Assembly (NCBI RefSeq): GCF_006381105.1
Contig: NZ_VDET01000007.1
Coordinates: forward strand, 62,001-126,000
Source: Flavicella sediminum
GTDB lineage: Bacteria > Bacteroidota > Bacteroidia > Flavobacteriales > Flavobacteriaceae
Direction of reading: 5' to 3'
Length of the DNA stretch: 64,000 nucleotides
Position 1 is the stretch's first letter, and every line of letters begins with the position of its first letter. This document shows positions 33,332 through 41,564 of the stretch, piece after piece. A program made the translations under genes and the position numbers. The notes below the pieces were generated by a model. That model was not told where the DNA came from, ran no database searches, and saw nothing but the letters and a program-made list of their open reading frames with translations.

Positions 33332-34708
33332 ATGAAACGAAACTCCCAAACACCAAGATTTTTTTTTCTATTATTTTTAGCACTACTTTTTAGTTATTGT
33401 AGTTCCGAAACCATGGATGCACAAGAAGTCATTGAAGATCCTGAAGAAGAAGTAGAGGAAGAAACGCCAACAATACACACCCAACCCAATATTCTGTTAC
33501 TTATTGCAGATGATGTTAGTTTAGATGCCACACCGAATTATGCACCTGAATTAAATGCCACAAAAGCCAATATGCCGACTTTAGAAAAATTGATGCAAGA
33601 GGGATTGGTCTTTGACAATTTATGGTCTTATTCAGTGTGTTCTCCCACAAGAGCTTCAATTCTTACAGGAAAACACAGTATCTCTACAGGTGTTTATGCT
33701 CCTGGAAATCATATCAGCGCTTCAGAAAAATCTTTACAGAAATATATTGATGAACAAACGAACAATGCATATGCGCATGCTGTATTTGGAAAATGGCATT
33801 TGTCAGGGAACAGAGATTATGCGCAACCTACCGATATGGGCATCGGAACCTTTTCAGGAACCTTAGGAGGTGGTTTGGGTGATTATTGGAATTATTCCTT
33901 AGTCGTAAATTCAGAAATTACAGATGTTACAGATTCGTATTCTACTACAAAATATACAGATTTGGCCATTGAATGGAAAAACAAGCAAAGCAAACCTTGG
34001 TTTTTATGGGTGGCCTACAATGCAGCACATACCCCTTTTCATAGACCCGACGATGGCTTGATTAGCAATACAAGTTTGGCTCCTTACCAAGAAGGTCGAT
34101 CTGATGATTTACCGTATTACTTGGCTATGTTAGAAGCTATGGATCACGAAATGGGACGTTTGATAGATAGTATGACAGCAGAAGAAAAAGCAAATACGAT
34201 TGTCATTTATATTGGCGACAATGGGACTCCTAAAAAAGTATCGCAATATGGTGACACAAACAAACATCGAAAAGAATCAATTTACCAAGGAGGTATCAAT
34301 GTTCCTTTAGTTGTTTCAGGAAATGGGGTAAGAGTAGGAAGAGAAACTGATGCTTTGGTTAACACCACCGATTTATTTGCTACTATTGGAGAACTAGCAG
34401 GTTCTACAACGACTAACATTCATGAAAGTTTTAGTTTTAAAGATTTATTATACAACGATAATGCTGCCACAAAAGAATTTGTATATGCATCAGTAACTCC
34501 AAACAACGGACAAGATAAATATGCTGTTAGAAATGACAGCTACAAATTAATCAGTGTAGTAGGGGGGAGTTCTGAAGACGAAGAAATGTACAATTTGAAA
34601 TTAGATGCCTACGAAGAAACAAATATTTTGTTACGCAGTTTGACCAATGAAGAAACACAAGCTCGAGTTTCACTACAAAATGAAGGAAAAAGAATAAGAG
34701 GGGAGTAA
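33332..34708 (+). CDS. Formylglycine-dependent sulfatase, surface lipoprotein
   Basis: 458 residues. Lipobox-like Cys23 (FSYCSS) and an acidic linker (EDPEEEVEEE) indicate an exported, probably surface-exposed lipoprotein. The sulfatase signature CSPTRASILTG starts at Cys103, the residue converted to formylglycine. Metal and catalytic elements LLLIADDVSLDATPNY (N-terminal Asp pair), FGKWHLSG, HTPFHRP and YIGDNGTPKK are in place. It cleaves sulfate esters, most likely on an algal or animal polysaccharide. No maturase (anSME) or glycoside hydrolase is adjacent. It shares the GGTAGGGT-type promoter with the YHYH cassettes. Downstream is a convergent terminator. Confidence 0.94.
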   Translation: MKRNSQTPRFFFLLFLALLFSYCSSETMDAQEVIEDPEEEVEEETPTIHTQPNILLLIADDVSLDATPNYAPELNATKANMPTLEKLMQEGLVFDNLWSYSVCSPTRASILTGKHSISTGVYAPGNHISASEKSLQKYIDEQTNNAYAHAVFGKWHLSGNRDYAQPTDMGIGTFSGTLGGGLGDYWNYSLVVNSEITDVTDSYSTTKYTDLAIEWKNKQSKPWFLWVAYNAAHTPFHRPDDGLISNTSLAPYQEGRSDDLPYYLAMLEAMDHEMGRLIDSMTAEEKANTIVIYIGDNGTPKKVSQYGDTNKHRKESIYQGGINVPLVVSGNGVRVGRETDALVNTTDLFATIGELAGSTTTNIHESFSFKDLLYNDNAATKEFVYASVTPNNGQDKYAVRNDSYKLISVVGGSSEDEEMYNLKLDAYEETNILLRSLTNEETQARVSLQNEGKRIRGE

Positions 34709-34732
34709 ATAGAAAAGCTAGTTTAAGAAAAC

Positions 34733-34769
34733 AAAAATGCCGTTACAACTAATTTGTAACGGCATTTTT
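34733..34769. terminator. Bidirectional terminator between sulfatase and Spy-like gene
   Basis: AAAAATGCCGTTACAA (34733-34748) pairs with TTGTAACGGCATTTTT (34754-34769), a 16-bp perfect stem with T-runs on both strands. Confidence 0.92.
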
Positions 34770-34778
34770 GTTGCCTTG

Positions 34779-35234
34779 TTAAGATTTCTTTTTTCGCAAT
34801 CTTTTTAATAACGATTGATTGAAATTTATTTCTGCCAAATGTAATTTTAGTATTTTCTTTGGCGGTAAAAAAGATTCTAATTTTTTAAAGAAAGCCTTTT
34901 TATTGCGAACTCTTTTTGAATCGATTCCAATAAATTTGTTTGCTAATTGCTTTGCTTTTTCATCCGATAAATTGGCTACATCTCCAGCGGAATCTACTTC
35001 TTGTTTGATTGAGGTCAATTCAACCGATTTTAGCAGCTTGTTTTGTTTTTCGTACTCGTTGTACAGTACCCAAAATTTTTCAGCTTCCTCCGGAGTTAAA
35101 TCCAATTCTGTTGAAATAAAATTCACTTTTAAAGCACGTACTTTGGAAAAAGATAGATGGCCATTTTTTTGTGCCGAAAGGAACGTACTACAAAAAAGTA
35201 GACTTGCTATAAATAATTTTATGGTGTGTTTCAT
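34779..35234 (-). CDS. Spy/LTXXQ-like periplasmic protein, cassette B
   Basis: 151 residues. Signal peptide (1-21, ...TFLSAQ). The motif LDLTPEEAEKFWVLYNEYEKQNK resembles the LTxxEAxxFWxxY signature of Bacteroidota Spy-like sensors. The C-terminal half is helical and basic (FFKKLESFLPPKKILKLHLAE, ending RLRKKKS). It is the third gene of an ECF sigma unit, 3 bases after the PENYF membrane protein. It probably binds unfolded proteins or metals in the periplasm and feeds back on the sigma factor; this is inferred from the operon. Confidence 0.7.
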   Translation of the reverse strand: MKHTIKLFIASLLFCSTFLSAQKNGHLSFSKVRALKVNFISTELDLTPEEAEKFWVLYNEYEKQNKLLKSVELTSIKQEVDSAGDVANLSDEKAKQLANKFIGIDSKRVRNKKAFFKKLESFLPPKKILKLHLAEINFNQSLLKRLRKKKS

Positions 35235-35237
35235 ATT

Positions 35238-35756
35238 TTATAAATTATCTAAATACAATAATTCTGGATCTACTTCTTCTAAATAATTTAAGATCTCAGA
35301 TTCACTAAATTTAGTTTTATTGACTAAAGAAAGGGTCGCATCTTCAGGTAAATTTTTAGCGATATCATAACTATCTACATAAAAATTACCGTTTTCAATA
35401 TACGCATCAATTTCGGCAATTGTCAACGATTCAAAAGTAACTTCAGGCTTTGTGTTGCTTACATAATTCCAAGTAAAAAATAGCAATAAGGAAGCGGCAA
35501 TACTACTTGCAATATATAGTTTTCTAAGTTTTCCTTTTTTCTGAAGTCCTTGTTTTTTAAACAATTCTTGCTCAAAATTTTCGAAATAATTTTCAGGTAC
35601 CTGATAAGCCAATTTCTTTGGGATTTTTTGCTCAAAAAGTGGCAACATCAACGCGTCATCTGCATCTTCAAAATAATTTTCAGGAACAGAAAAACCGGGG
35701 TTCTCTAAACCTCTATTTTTTAAGTTTTCTAAATATTTATTTTCATTCTTGTCCAT
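35238..35756 (-). CDS. Single-helix membrane protein with PENYF motifs, candidate anti-sigma factor, cassette B
   Basis: 172 residues. The cytosolic part holds two copies of the motif PENYFExxxxxL (VPENYFEDADDAL and VPENYFENFEQEL, about residues 24-65). One transmembrane helix follows at about 84-101 (LYIASSIAASLLLFFTW). The outer part is acidic and ends with FSESEILNYLEEVDPELLYLDNL. Cassette A has one related motif (IPDGYF) in the same place. Location between an ECF sigma and a Spy-like gene supports an anti-sigma role; the PENYF repeats might contact the sigma factor. Confidence 0.62.
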   Translation of the reverse strand: MDKNENKYLENLKNRGLENPGFSVPENYFEDADDALMLPLFEQKIPKKLAYQVPENYFENFEQELFKKQGLQKKGKLRKLYIASSIAASLLLFFTWNYVSNTKPEVTFESLTIAEIDAYIENGNFYVDSYDIAKNLPEDATLSLVNKTKFSESEILNYLEEVDPELLYLDNL

Positions 35757-35786
35757 ATTCTTAAGACCCGTGCTACTGCCAAAGGT

Positions 35787-36329
35787 TTAATATTTTTTTA
35801 TATAATGTTCAATTTTTTTAACGGCATGGAAATAAGAAGCTTTTAAGGCACCCACTGAGGTACCCAAAATTTCTGAAATTTCATCGTATTTTAAATTGTC
35901 AAAATACTTCATGTTAAAAACCAACTGTTGTTTTTGTGGTAGAGTCTGAATGGCTTTTTGAAGTATGATTTGAATTTCATCTCCATCAAACAATACATCT
36001 CTTTGCAAAGAAGTTACTTGCTTGGCTTGATAATCTTCAATAGAAACATTTGAGTTTTTAGCCCGCTTGTTTAAAAAAGTAATCGATTCATTGGTTGCAA
36101 TTCTATACATCCAAGTAAATAATTTACTGTCTTCTTTAAAATTATGAATGCTTTTGTAAACTTTTATAAAGGTGTTTTGCAAAACATCATTGCTATCTTC
36201 GTGTGAAATAAGAATTTTACGAATATGCCAATACAAGCGTTCTTTGTACAAAGATACCAATTCACGATAAGCCTTTTCAGAGGTTTTAGCGTTTTTCAGT
36301 TGTTCTATTAGTACTTTTTCTTCGTTCAC
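35787..36329 (-). CDS. ECF RNA polymerase sigma factor, cassette B
   Basis: 180 residues from a GTG start. Region 2 has SLYKERLYWHIRKILISHEDSNDVLQNTFIKVYKSI and FTWMYRIATNESI. Region 4 has LPQKQQLVFNMKYFDNLKYDEISEILGTS. It is clearly paralogous to the sigma factor at 19179-19742. It is followed after 30 bases by the PENYF membrane protein and then the Spy-like gene. The AAACTTTT/GKTCTAATA element seen in cassette A was not found in the 60 bases upstream. Confidence 0.93.
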   Translation of the reverse strand: MNEEKVLIEQLKNAKTSEKAYRELVSLYKERLYWHIRKILISHEDSNDVLQNTFIKVYKSIHNFKEDSKLFTWMYRIATNESITFLNKRAKNSNVSIEDYQAKQVTSLQRDVLFDGDEIQIILQKAIQTLPQKQQLVFNMKYFDNLKYDEISEILGTSVGALKASYFHAVKKIEHYIKKY

Positions 36330-36389
36330 AAAATTCGGTTAAGGCTATAAATGTACTAAAATAGCTTGTATGAATTGCGAATATAATTT

Positions 36390-37832
36390 TTATTTTCCTC
36401 GTCGAGAATAACCAAACAATCGTCTACGTTTTATCAATTCAGAAATACCTTCTGGTAGCATTTCTTCCCAACCGTCTTCTGATTTGGCTATCATTTCTAA
36501 AATGAGTTTAGAATATACATTCAAAATTGTAGGATCGTATTCTTTGATGTCTACCAATTTCCCATTGTTTTTAAAGAATTTATAGAGTTCCTTAATTCTA
36601 GGATGAACGGTTAAATTATCACTGGTTAGCAATTCACCTGTTTCTTCATTTTTAGAAGGGTATAAGTAAATTTTCAAATCTTTAAAGAATAATTTTCCTA
36701 CAGCTTCTAAAATTCCACCGTTCAAATCGCGGTAATATTTCTCATCAAAAACTTTCACCATATTGTCAACACCCATGGCCAATCCCATACGGTTTTTGGT
36801 AAATTCATTGAAATATTCAACCAATTTGTAATATTCTTTGAAATTTGAAATCATCACATTTTGACCTAAAGAACATAATAATTCTGCGCGATCTAAGAAA
36901 TCACGTTCATTAATTCTACCTCCAGATCGAAGATTAGATAAGGTAATTTCAAATATAATTTGTGTGTTTTCTTTTTCGACCTTGTTTTCTTTAAAGAATA
37001 GTTTTTTGGCATTTTCGTAAATATCCATATTTACTTTAGTTACGGGTCTAAAGCTACCTCGCAAAGCCAAAATATTTTTTTTATACAAAACCTGTGCTGG
37101 CAATAAATTCACACCGCTTGAATCAAACATTACGGCATTGGTCATGCCATTTTTCACCAATTGCAAACTCATCAAACGATTATCTACATACATAAATCTA
37201 GATCCAGAAAAATTGATCATGTCAATTTCCAATTGATCTTTGTGTAAATTGTCATACAAGGATGCCAATAATTCTTTCGGATTGTCATTTAAATAAAAGG
37301 CCCCGTAAATTAAGTTTACCCCTAATTTCCCTAAGGTTTCTTGCTGTAGTGTCGCGTCAGATTCTTTGAAACGAAAGTGCAATACAATTTCATTATAGTC
37401 TTCTAAAGGGTCTAGTTGAAAACGAATTCCGACCCAACCATGTCCTTTAAATTTTTTAGCAAAATCTATAGTTTGAACCGTGTTGGCATAACTAAAAAAT
37501 AATTTGTCAGGATGCTTTTCTCTACTCAATCGATCTTCCATCAATCGAATTTCGTGCTTCACCATCTTTTTAAGACGCTTTTCGGTTACATACCTTCTGT
37601 CGTCTTCAATACCATAAATTGCATCAGAAAAATCCTTGTCGTAAGCACTCATGGCTTTGGCAATGGTACCTGAAGCACCACCAGATCTAAAAAAATTACG
37701 AACCGTTTCTTGTCCTGCTCCAATTTCTGAAAAAGTACCGTAAATATTTTTATTCAAATTGATACGTAATGACTTCCCTTTAATGGTTGGAGTGTTGTTT
37801 ATTTCTTGGTCTCCTCTTAATGTAATTGGCAT
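36390..37832 (-). CDS. Conserved Bacteroidota protein of unknown function (about 480 residues)
   Basis: 480 residues from ATG 37832. A longer frame begins at 37880 but it overlaps a TACATTTG -7 box, so the shorter start is preferred. Landmarks are NTPTIKGKSLRINLNKNIYGTFSEIGAGQE, FFRSGGASGTIAKAMSAYDKDFSDAIYG and GGILEAVGKLFFKDLKIYLYP. There is no signal peptide, transmembrane helix or receptor plug. I recall similar sequences labelled TonB-dependent receptor, which the sequence does not support. It appears soluble and cytoplasmic; no reaction can be assigned. It is divergent from the MBL hydrolase gene. Confidence 0.75.
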   Translation of the reverse strand: MPITLRGDQEINNTPTIKGKSLRINLNKNIYGTFSEIGAGQETVRNFFRSGGASGTIAKAMSAYDKDFSDAIYGIEDDRRYVTEKRLKKMVKHEIRLMEDRLSREKHPDKLFFSYANTVQTIDFAKKFKGHGWVGIRFQLDPLEDYNEIVLHFRFKESDATLQQETLGKLGVNLIYGAFYLNDNPKELLASLYDNLHKDQLEIDMINFSGSRFMYVDNRLMSLQLVKNGMTNAVMFDSSGVNLLPAQVLYKKNILALRGSFRPVTKVNMDIYENAKKLFFKENKVEKENTQIIFEITLSNLRSGGRINERDFLDRAELLCSLGQNVMISNFKEYYKLVEYFNEFTKNRMGLAMGVDNMVKVFDEKYYRDLNGGILEAVGKLFFKDLKIYLYPSKNEETGELLTSDNLTVHPRIKELYKFFKNNGKLVDIKEYDPTILNVYSKLILEMIAKSEDGWEEMLPEGISELIKRRRLFGYSRRGK

Positions 37833-37858
37833 ATAATGTATATTAAAGAATCTGAAAA

Positions 37859-37866
37859 CAAATGTA
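37859..37866 (-). promoter_or_regulatory. -7 box TACATTTG before the 37832 gene
   Basis: On the minus strand it reads TACATTTG, 26 bases before ATG 37832. It lies inside the longer possible frame and so decides the start. Confidence 0.5.
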
Positions 37867-37956
37867 ATCAAATAGCTCAAGTTTTGGTAAATATATTGGT
37901 ATTTTTGTTTCTGTATTTTTACATATAATTCACTGTTTATACTATTTACAATTGCA

Positions 37957-38718
37957 ATGAAAATAACATTTTTAGGTACAGGTACATCTCAAGGAGTTCC
38001 CATGATTTTATCCAATCATCCCGTAAACTCATCTAAAGACTTAAAAGATAACCGACTGCGCTCTTCTGTATTGGTTTCATGGAATGAATTTTCTTATTTA
38101 ATTGATTGTGGCCCTGATTTTAGACAACAAGTTTTACGGGCAGAAGTCAAAAATATCAATGGAATTTTATTTACCCACGAACACTCAGATCATATTGCAG
38201 GTTTGGATGATATTAGACCCTATTGTTATAAAATAGGAGCCATGCCTATTTATGCTCAGAAAAGAGTAATGACTTGTTTAGAAAAGAGATACGATTATAT
38301 TTTTCAAAAAGAAAATCGTTACCCAGGTGCCGCTCAAGTGGAAGAAAATATAATTGAGGATCAGGTTTTTGAATTGAATGGTATTACTATAACACCCATT
38401 AATTTATTGCACGGGACTTTGGAAATTTTTGGTTACCGATTTGATAATTTCGCCTATTTGACGGATATCAAATACATCAAAGAAGAAGAAAAAGAAAAAT
38501 TAAAAAACTTGGAGGTTTTGGTGGTAAGTGCTATTAGATACGAGCCACATCCCACACATTTTAATGTAGAAGAGGCATTAGCATTTATAGAAGAAATAAA
38601 ACCTAAAAAAGCCTATATCACACATATCAGTCATATGCTCGGATTTCATAAAGAGGTTTCCAAAGCACTCCCTGAAAATGTGTATTTAAGTTATGATGGT
38701 TTAGAGTTGGAAATTTAA
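37957..38718 (+). CDS. MBL-fold metallo-hydrolase (PhnP/RNase Z-like)
   Basis: 253 residues, cytoplasmic. The N-terminus MKITFLGTGTSQGVPMI and the metal motif THEHSDH (His74, His76, Asp78, His79) are classic for this branch, and later ligands lie in LHGTLEIFGY and HISHMLGFHK. Relatives include PhnP phosphodiesterase and lipoate/octanoyl-associated hydrolases; the exact substrate is not determined. Its 3' end faces the esterase gene 4 bases away (convergent). Confidence 0.9.
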   Translation: MKITFLGTGTSQGVPMILSNHPVNSSKDLKDNRLRSSVLVSWNEFSYLIDCGPDFRQQVLRAEVKNINGILFTHEHSDHIAGLDDIRPYCYKIGAMPIYAQKRVMTCLEKRYDYIFQKENRYPGAAQVEENIIEDQVFELNGITITPINLLHGTLEIFGYRFDNFAYLTDIKYIKEEEKEKLKNLEVLVVSAIRYEPHPTHFNVEEALAFIEEIKPKKAYITHISHMLGFHKEVSKALPENVYLSYDGLELEI

Positions 38719-38722
38719 TCGC

Positions 38723-39367
38723 TTAGATTCTTTCTAGTAACCATGCTTTCAAATCGTAAAAATTTTGAGGATGAACACCATGGCCCACAGGATATTCTTT
38801 GTAAGAATTTTTAATTCCTAATTCCGATAGATAAACAGGAGCCTTTCGTGCCCATTCTACTGGAATTACTTGATCTACATAGCCATGAGAAATAAAATAA
38901 TCTACATTGGATTGACTTCCTTTGTTCTCTAACAAGTCTTCATTTAAATACCCACTTAGTGCAACAACATTTTGAACTTTATTGGTATTCAATGAAAGTC
39001 CATAACTTAAAATAGCTCCTTGACTAAAACCAAGTAAAAATACTTTCTTAGCATCTAGATTTTTCTCACTGACAATTTCATCAATAAATAAAGAAATCTT
39101 ATCAAGAGACACTCTAGCTTCCTCCAAATCAGAAAATTTATTCTGATCTGCATCAAAATTTATACTGTACCAAGCAAAACTATTGTGACCTAAATTATGA
39201 GGTGCTCTAACACTGATAATATGAAATTCGTCTGGTAATTCTTCTGAAAAAGAAAACAAATCTTGTTCATTACTACCATAACCATGCAATAAAATTAATA
39301 AGGGTGCTGCCGATTCACTAGCAGTTTTTGGCAATCTTTCTATATATTCCAATGTTGTACTCATCAA
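38723..39367 (-). CDS. Alpha/beta hydrolase of the phospholipase/carboxylesterase family
   Basis: 214 residues, cytoplasmic. The oxyanion motif LLILLHGYGSNEQDLF, nucleophile GFSQG (Ser115), acid in SHGYVDQVIP (Asp165), and His196 in VGHGVHP form the expected triad of the YpfH/esterase family. It probably hydrolyses short acyl esters or acts as a thioesterase. It follows the pseudo-dihydroorotase gene by 15 bases and is likely cotranscribed with it. Confidence 0.9.
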   Translation of the reverse strand: MMSTTLEYIERLPKTASESAAPLLILLHGYGSNEQDLFSFSEELPDEFHIISVRAPHNLGHNSFAWYSINFDADQNKFSDLEEARVSLDKISLFIDEIVSEKNLDAKKVFLLGFSQGAILSYGLSLNTNKVQNVVALSGYLNEDLLENKGSQSNVDYFISHGYVDQVIPVEWARKAPVYLSELGIKNSYKEYPVGHGVHPQNFYDLKAWLLERI

Positions 39368-39382
39368 ATGTTCTTTTTCAAT

Positions 39383-40645
39383 TTAGTTATTCAATACCAA
39401 TTTTTGGTTGGCATAGATACCATATACTTTTCCTTTTGATTCTTTATCGATAAAAATGGAATTTTTGGAAGTAGACAAAATATCTTTTTCGGTGAAAACC
39501 GTTGTTGCTGCTGCTGGATTGAACAAGCTAATTTTAGCTTCGCTTCCTTCTTTTATGCTACCGTTTTCTATACCAAACAAATCTTTTGGCTTAGTCGTTA
39601 AAAGTGCCACTAAAGTCTCCAAATCTACAATTTGGTTTAGCTGCCCAAACAAACTTTCTAAACCGATAGTCCCGTATTTAGCATTGCTAAACTCCACTTT
39701 TTTATTTTCTATATCAATAGGGTTATGATCTGAAGTCACACAATCAATTGTTCCATCAAGTAAACCTGCTAACAAAGCTTTCACGTCAACAGCTGTACGT
39801 AAAGGTGGTTTCACTTTTACTCTAGAATCAAAACCATACAATTCTTCATCTGTTAGGACGACATTGTGAATGGCAACACTACAAGTAACTTTTAAACCTT
39901 TAGCTTTGGCTTCCTTTACTAAGGCCACCGATTTGGCAGTACTTATTGTTGGAATGTGTAATTTTCCTCCTGTATATTCTAGTAAAAATAAATCTCTTGT
40001 AATCTGTAATTCTTCCGCTAAATTCGGAATTCCTTTTAATCCCAAACGTGTGCTATTCATCCCTTCATTTACAATTCCTTCACCAGAAATGGCATTGTTA
40101 TTAGGAAAACTCAATACCAATCCGTTAAAATTTTGAGCGTATTGTAAGGCAACTTTCATCAAATTGTCATTAGACACTGCTTTGTTATAATCTCCAAAAG
40201 CAATAGCGCCAGAATTTTTCATATCATACAATTCCGCCATTTCAACGCCCTTGCTGTTTTGTGTTAAACTAGCAATAGGATGTAAGTTTGTGGCTTGGCT
40301 AAAACTTTCGTTTTTTAAATAAGCCACTGCCGATTTACAATCGATAAAAGGTTTTGTATTGGAATTAACCGCCACATCGGTAAAACCACTTTTGGCTGCA
40401 ACCTGCAAACCATGTGCAATGGTTTCTCTTTCTTCATACCCAGGTTCTCCAAAAGAGACACTCGAATCGAACCAACCATTAGAAATATATAAATTCTCTA
40501 AGTTTACTTCTTGGCAATCCTTTGGACAGTCAATAGAATCCGCAATTTTAGAAAAGTTATTATTTAGAATGAGTACGTCTTTCTTTTGATTATGGTAAGG
40601 ACTTTCCGTATCAATTATCGTTGCCGATTTTAATAAGATATTCAT
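39383..40645 (-). CDS. Dihydroorotase-like protein lacking the metal site (pseudo-dihydroorotase)
   Basis: 420 residues with the amidohydrolase fold. The sequence follows dihydroorotase closely, but the metal-binding HxH after Asp60 is Ser62-Val-Ser64 (FDSSVSFGEPG). The carboxylysine/second His region reads SFPNNNAISGEG, the HHL motif is IHNVVL, and the active Asp motif is TSDHNPID instead of TDHAPH. LHIPTIST keeps only one of two His. So it probably does not cyclise carbamoyl-aspartate. In Pseudomonas a metal-less PyrC homologue instead scaffolds aspartate transcarbamoylase. No pyrB neighbour is present. A TATCTTTG -7 box is 36 bases upstream. Confidence 0.85.
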   Translation of the reverse strand: MNILLKSATIIDTESPYHNQKKDVLILNNNFSKIADSIDCPKDCQEVNLENLYISNGWFDSSVSFGEPGYEERETIAHGLQVAAKSGFTDVAVNSNTKPFIDCKSAVAYLKNESFSQATNLHPIASLTQNSKGVEMAELYDMKNSGAIAFGDYNKAVSNDNLMKVALQYAQNFNGLVLSFPNNNAISGEGIVNEGMNSTRLGLKGIPNLAEELQITRDLFLLEYTGGKLHIPTISTAKSVALVKEAKAKGLKVTCSVAIHNVVLTDEELYGFDSRVKVKPPLRTAVDVKALLAGLLDGTIDCVTSDHNPIDIENKKVEFSNAKYGTIGLESLFGQLNQIVDLETLVALLTTKPKDLFGIENGSIKEGSEAKISLFNPAAATTVFTEKDILSTSKNSIFIDKESKGKVYGIYANQKLVLNN

Positions 40646-40680
40646 GAATACAACAGTTTTAAAGCAAATATTTCCGCGTG

Positions 40681-40688
40681 CAAAGATA
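40681..40688 (-). promoter_or_regulatory. -7 box TATCTTTG before the pseudo-dihydroorotase gene
   Basis: On the minus strand TATCTTTG ends 36 bases before the start at 40645. Confidence 0.5.
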
Positions 40689-40905
40689 CAGTAGAAGCTT
40701 CAATAATGAATTTTCTAACGGATTTTTTTAAAAGAAATAAATGATGGAAATAAAAAGCAGTTGCTAAAGAATTTAGCTGGGAAAAAAGTAAGATTTTTGG
40801 ATACTTTAACTGCATTGTTTACTAAGATTTTTCAAAGATAAGCAAAGAATAGCGAACAACAATAATTTTTAGTCCATAGAAATTCGTCCAAACTAAAAAT
40901 TCTTT

Positions 40906-41556
40906 TTAAGACAATAAATCCAACAATTCTTCTGGTGAGTCAATTATATAATCTGGCTTTTCCGCTACTAATGATGCTTTAGATCGAAACCCCCAAGTAA
41001 CGGCTACAGAAATTAATCCTGCATTTTTTGCTGTTTGAATATCTACAGAAGTGTCTCCAACATACAAAGTGTTGTTTACATTCAAACCTAATTCTTTGCA
41101 TATATTTAAAACAACTTCTGGATTCGGTTTTTTCAATGCTTCCGTAGTCAATCCAATTACGGGATTAAATATTGCAGGTAATGTATGAGTAACCACTTTT
41201 TTTGTCAAAGCATCAGCTTTGTTCGATAAAACAGCCATTTTTAGGGTTGTTTTTTGCAATTGTTCTAACAAAGGCATTACTCCTTGGTATACAGCCGTTT
41301 TGTTAATGCAATTGTCTTTATAATGACGAAACATTTCATCAAAAACTCGATCAATTTCCTTTTCATTCTTAGCATCAGCGGGCAATGCTTTTCCAACCAA
41401 ATTACGGATTCCACTACCGATAAAAGTCTCATAAGCTTCATAACTATGCGTAGGGTAGCTAGAGGCTTCTAAAACCACATTCATAGAATATGCTATGTCT
41501 GCAATCGAATTCACCAAAGTACCGTCTAAGTCAAAAATAATTCCTTCAATATTCAT
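40906..41556 (-). CDS. HAD-family phosphatase (phosphoglycolate phosphatase-like)
   Basis: 216 residues, cytoplasmic. Motif I IIFDLDGTLV (Asp9, Asp11), motif II VLSNK, motif III Lys in LKKPNPEVVL, and motif IV YVGDTSVDIQTAKNAG are all present. The cap insertion of Gph-type enzymes lies between motifs I and II. It likely dephosphorylates 2-phosphoglycolate or a small sugar phosphate. It starts 8 bases after mtnN on the same strand, so both may be cotranscribed. Confidence 0.9.
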   Translation of the reverse strand: MNIEGIIFDLDGTLVNSIADIAYSMNVVLEASSYPTHSYEAYETFIGSGIRNLVGKALPADAKNEKEIDRVFDEMFRHYKDNCINKTAVYQGVMPLLEQLQKTTLKMAVLSNKADALTKKVVTHTLPAIFNPVIGLTTEALKKPNPEVVLNICKELGLNVNNTLYVGDTSVDIQTAKNAGLISVAVTWGFRSKASLVAEKPDYIIDSPEELLDLLS

Positions 41557-41564
41557 TTTTAAAT

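Noticed and set aside
36390-37832. TonB-dependent receptor label
   Set aside because: No signal peptide, plug domain or barrel strands are visible.
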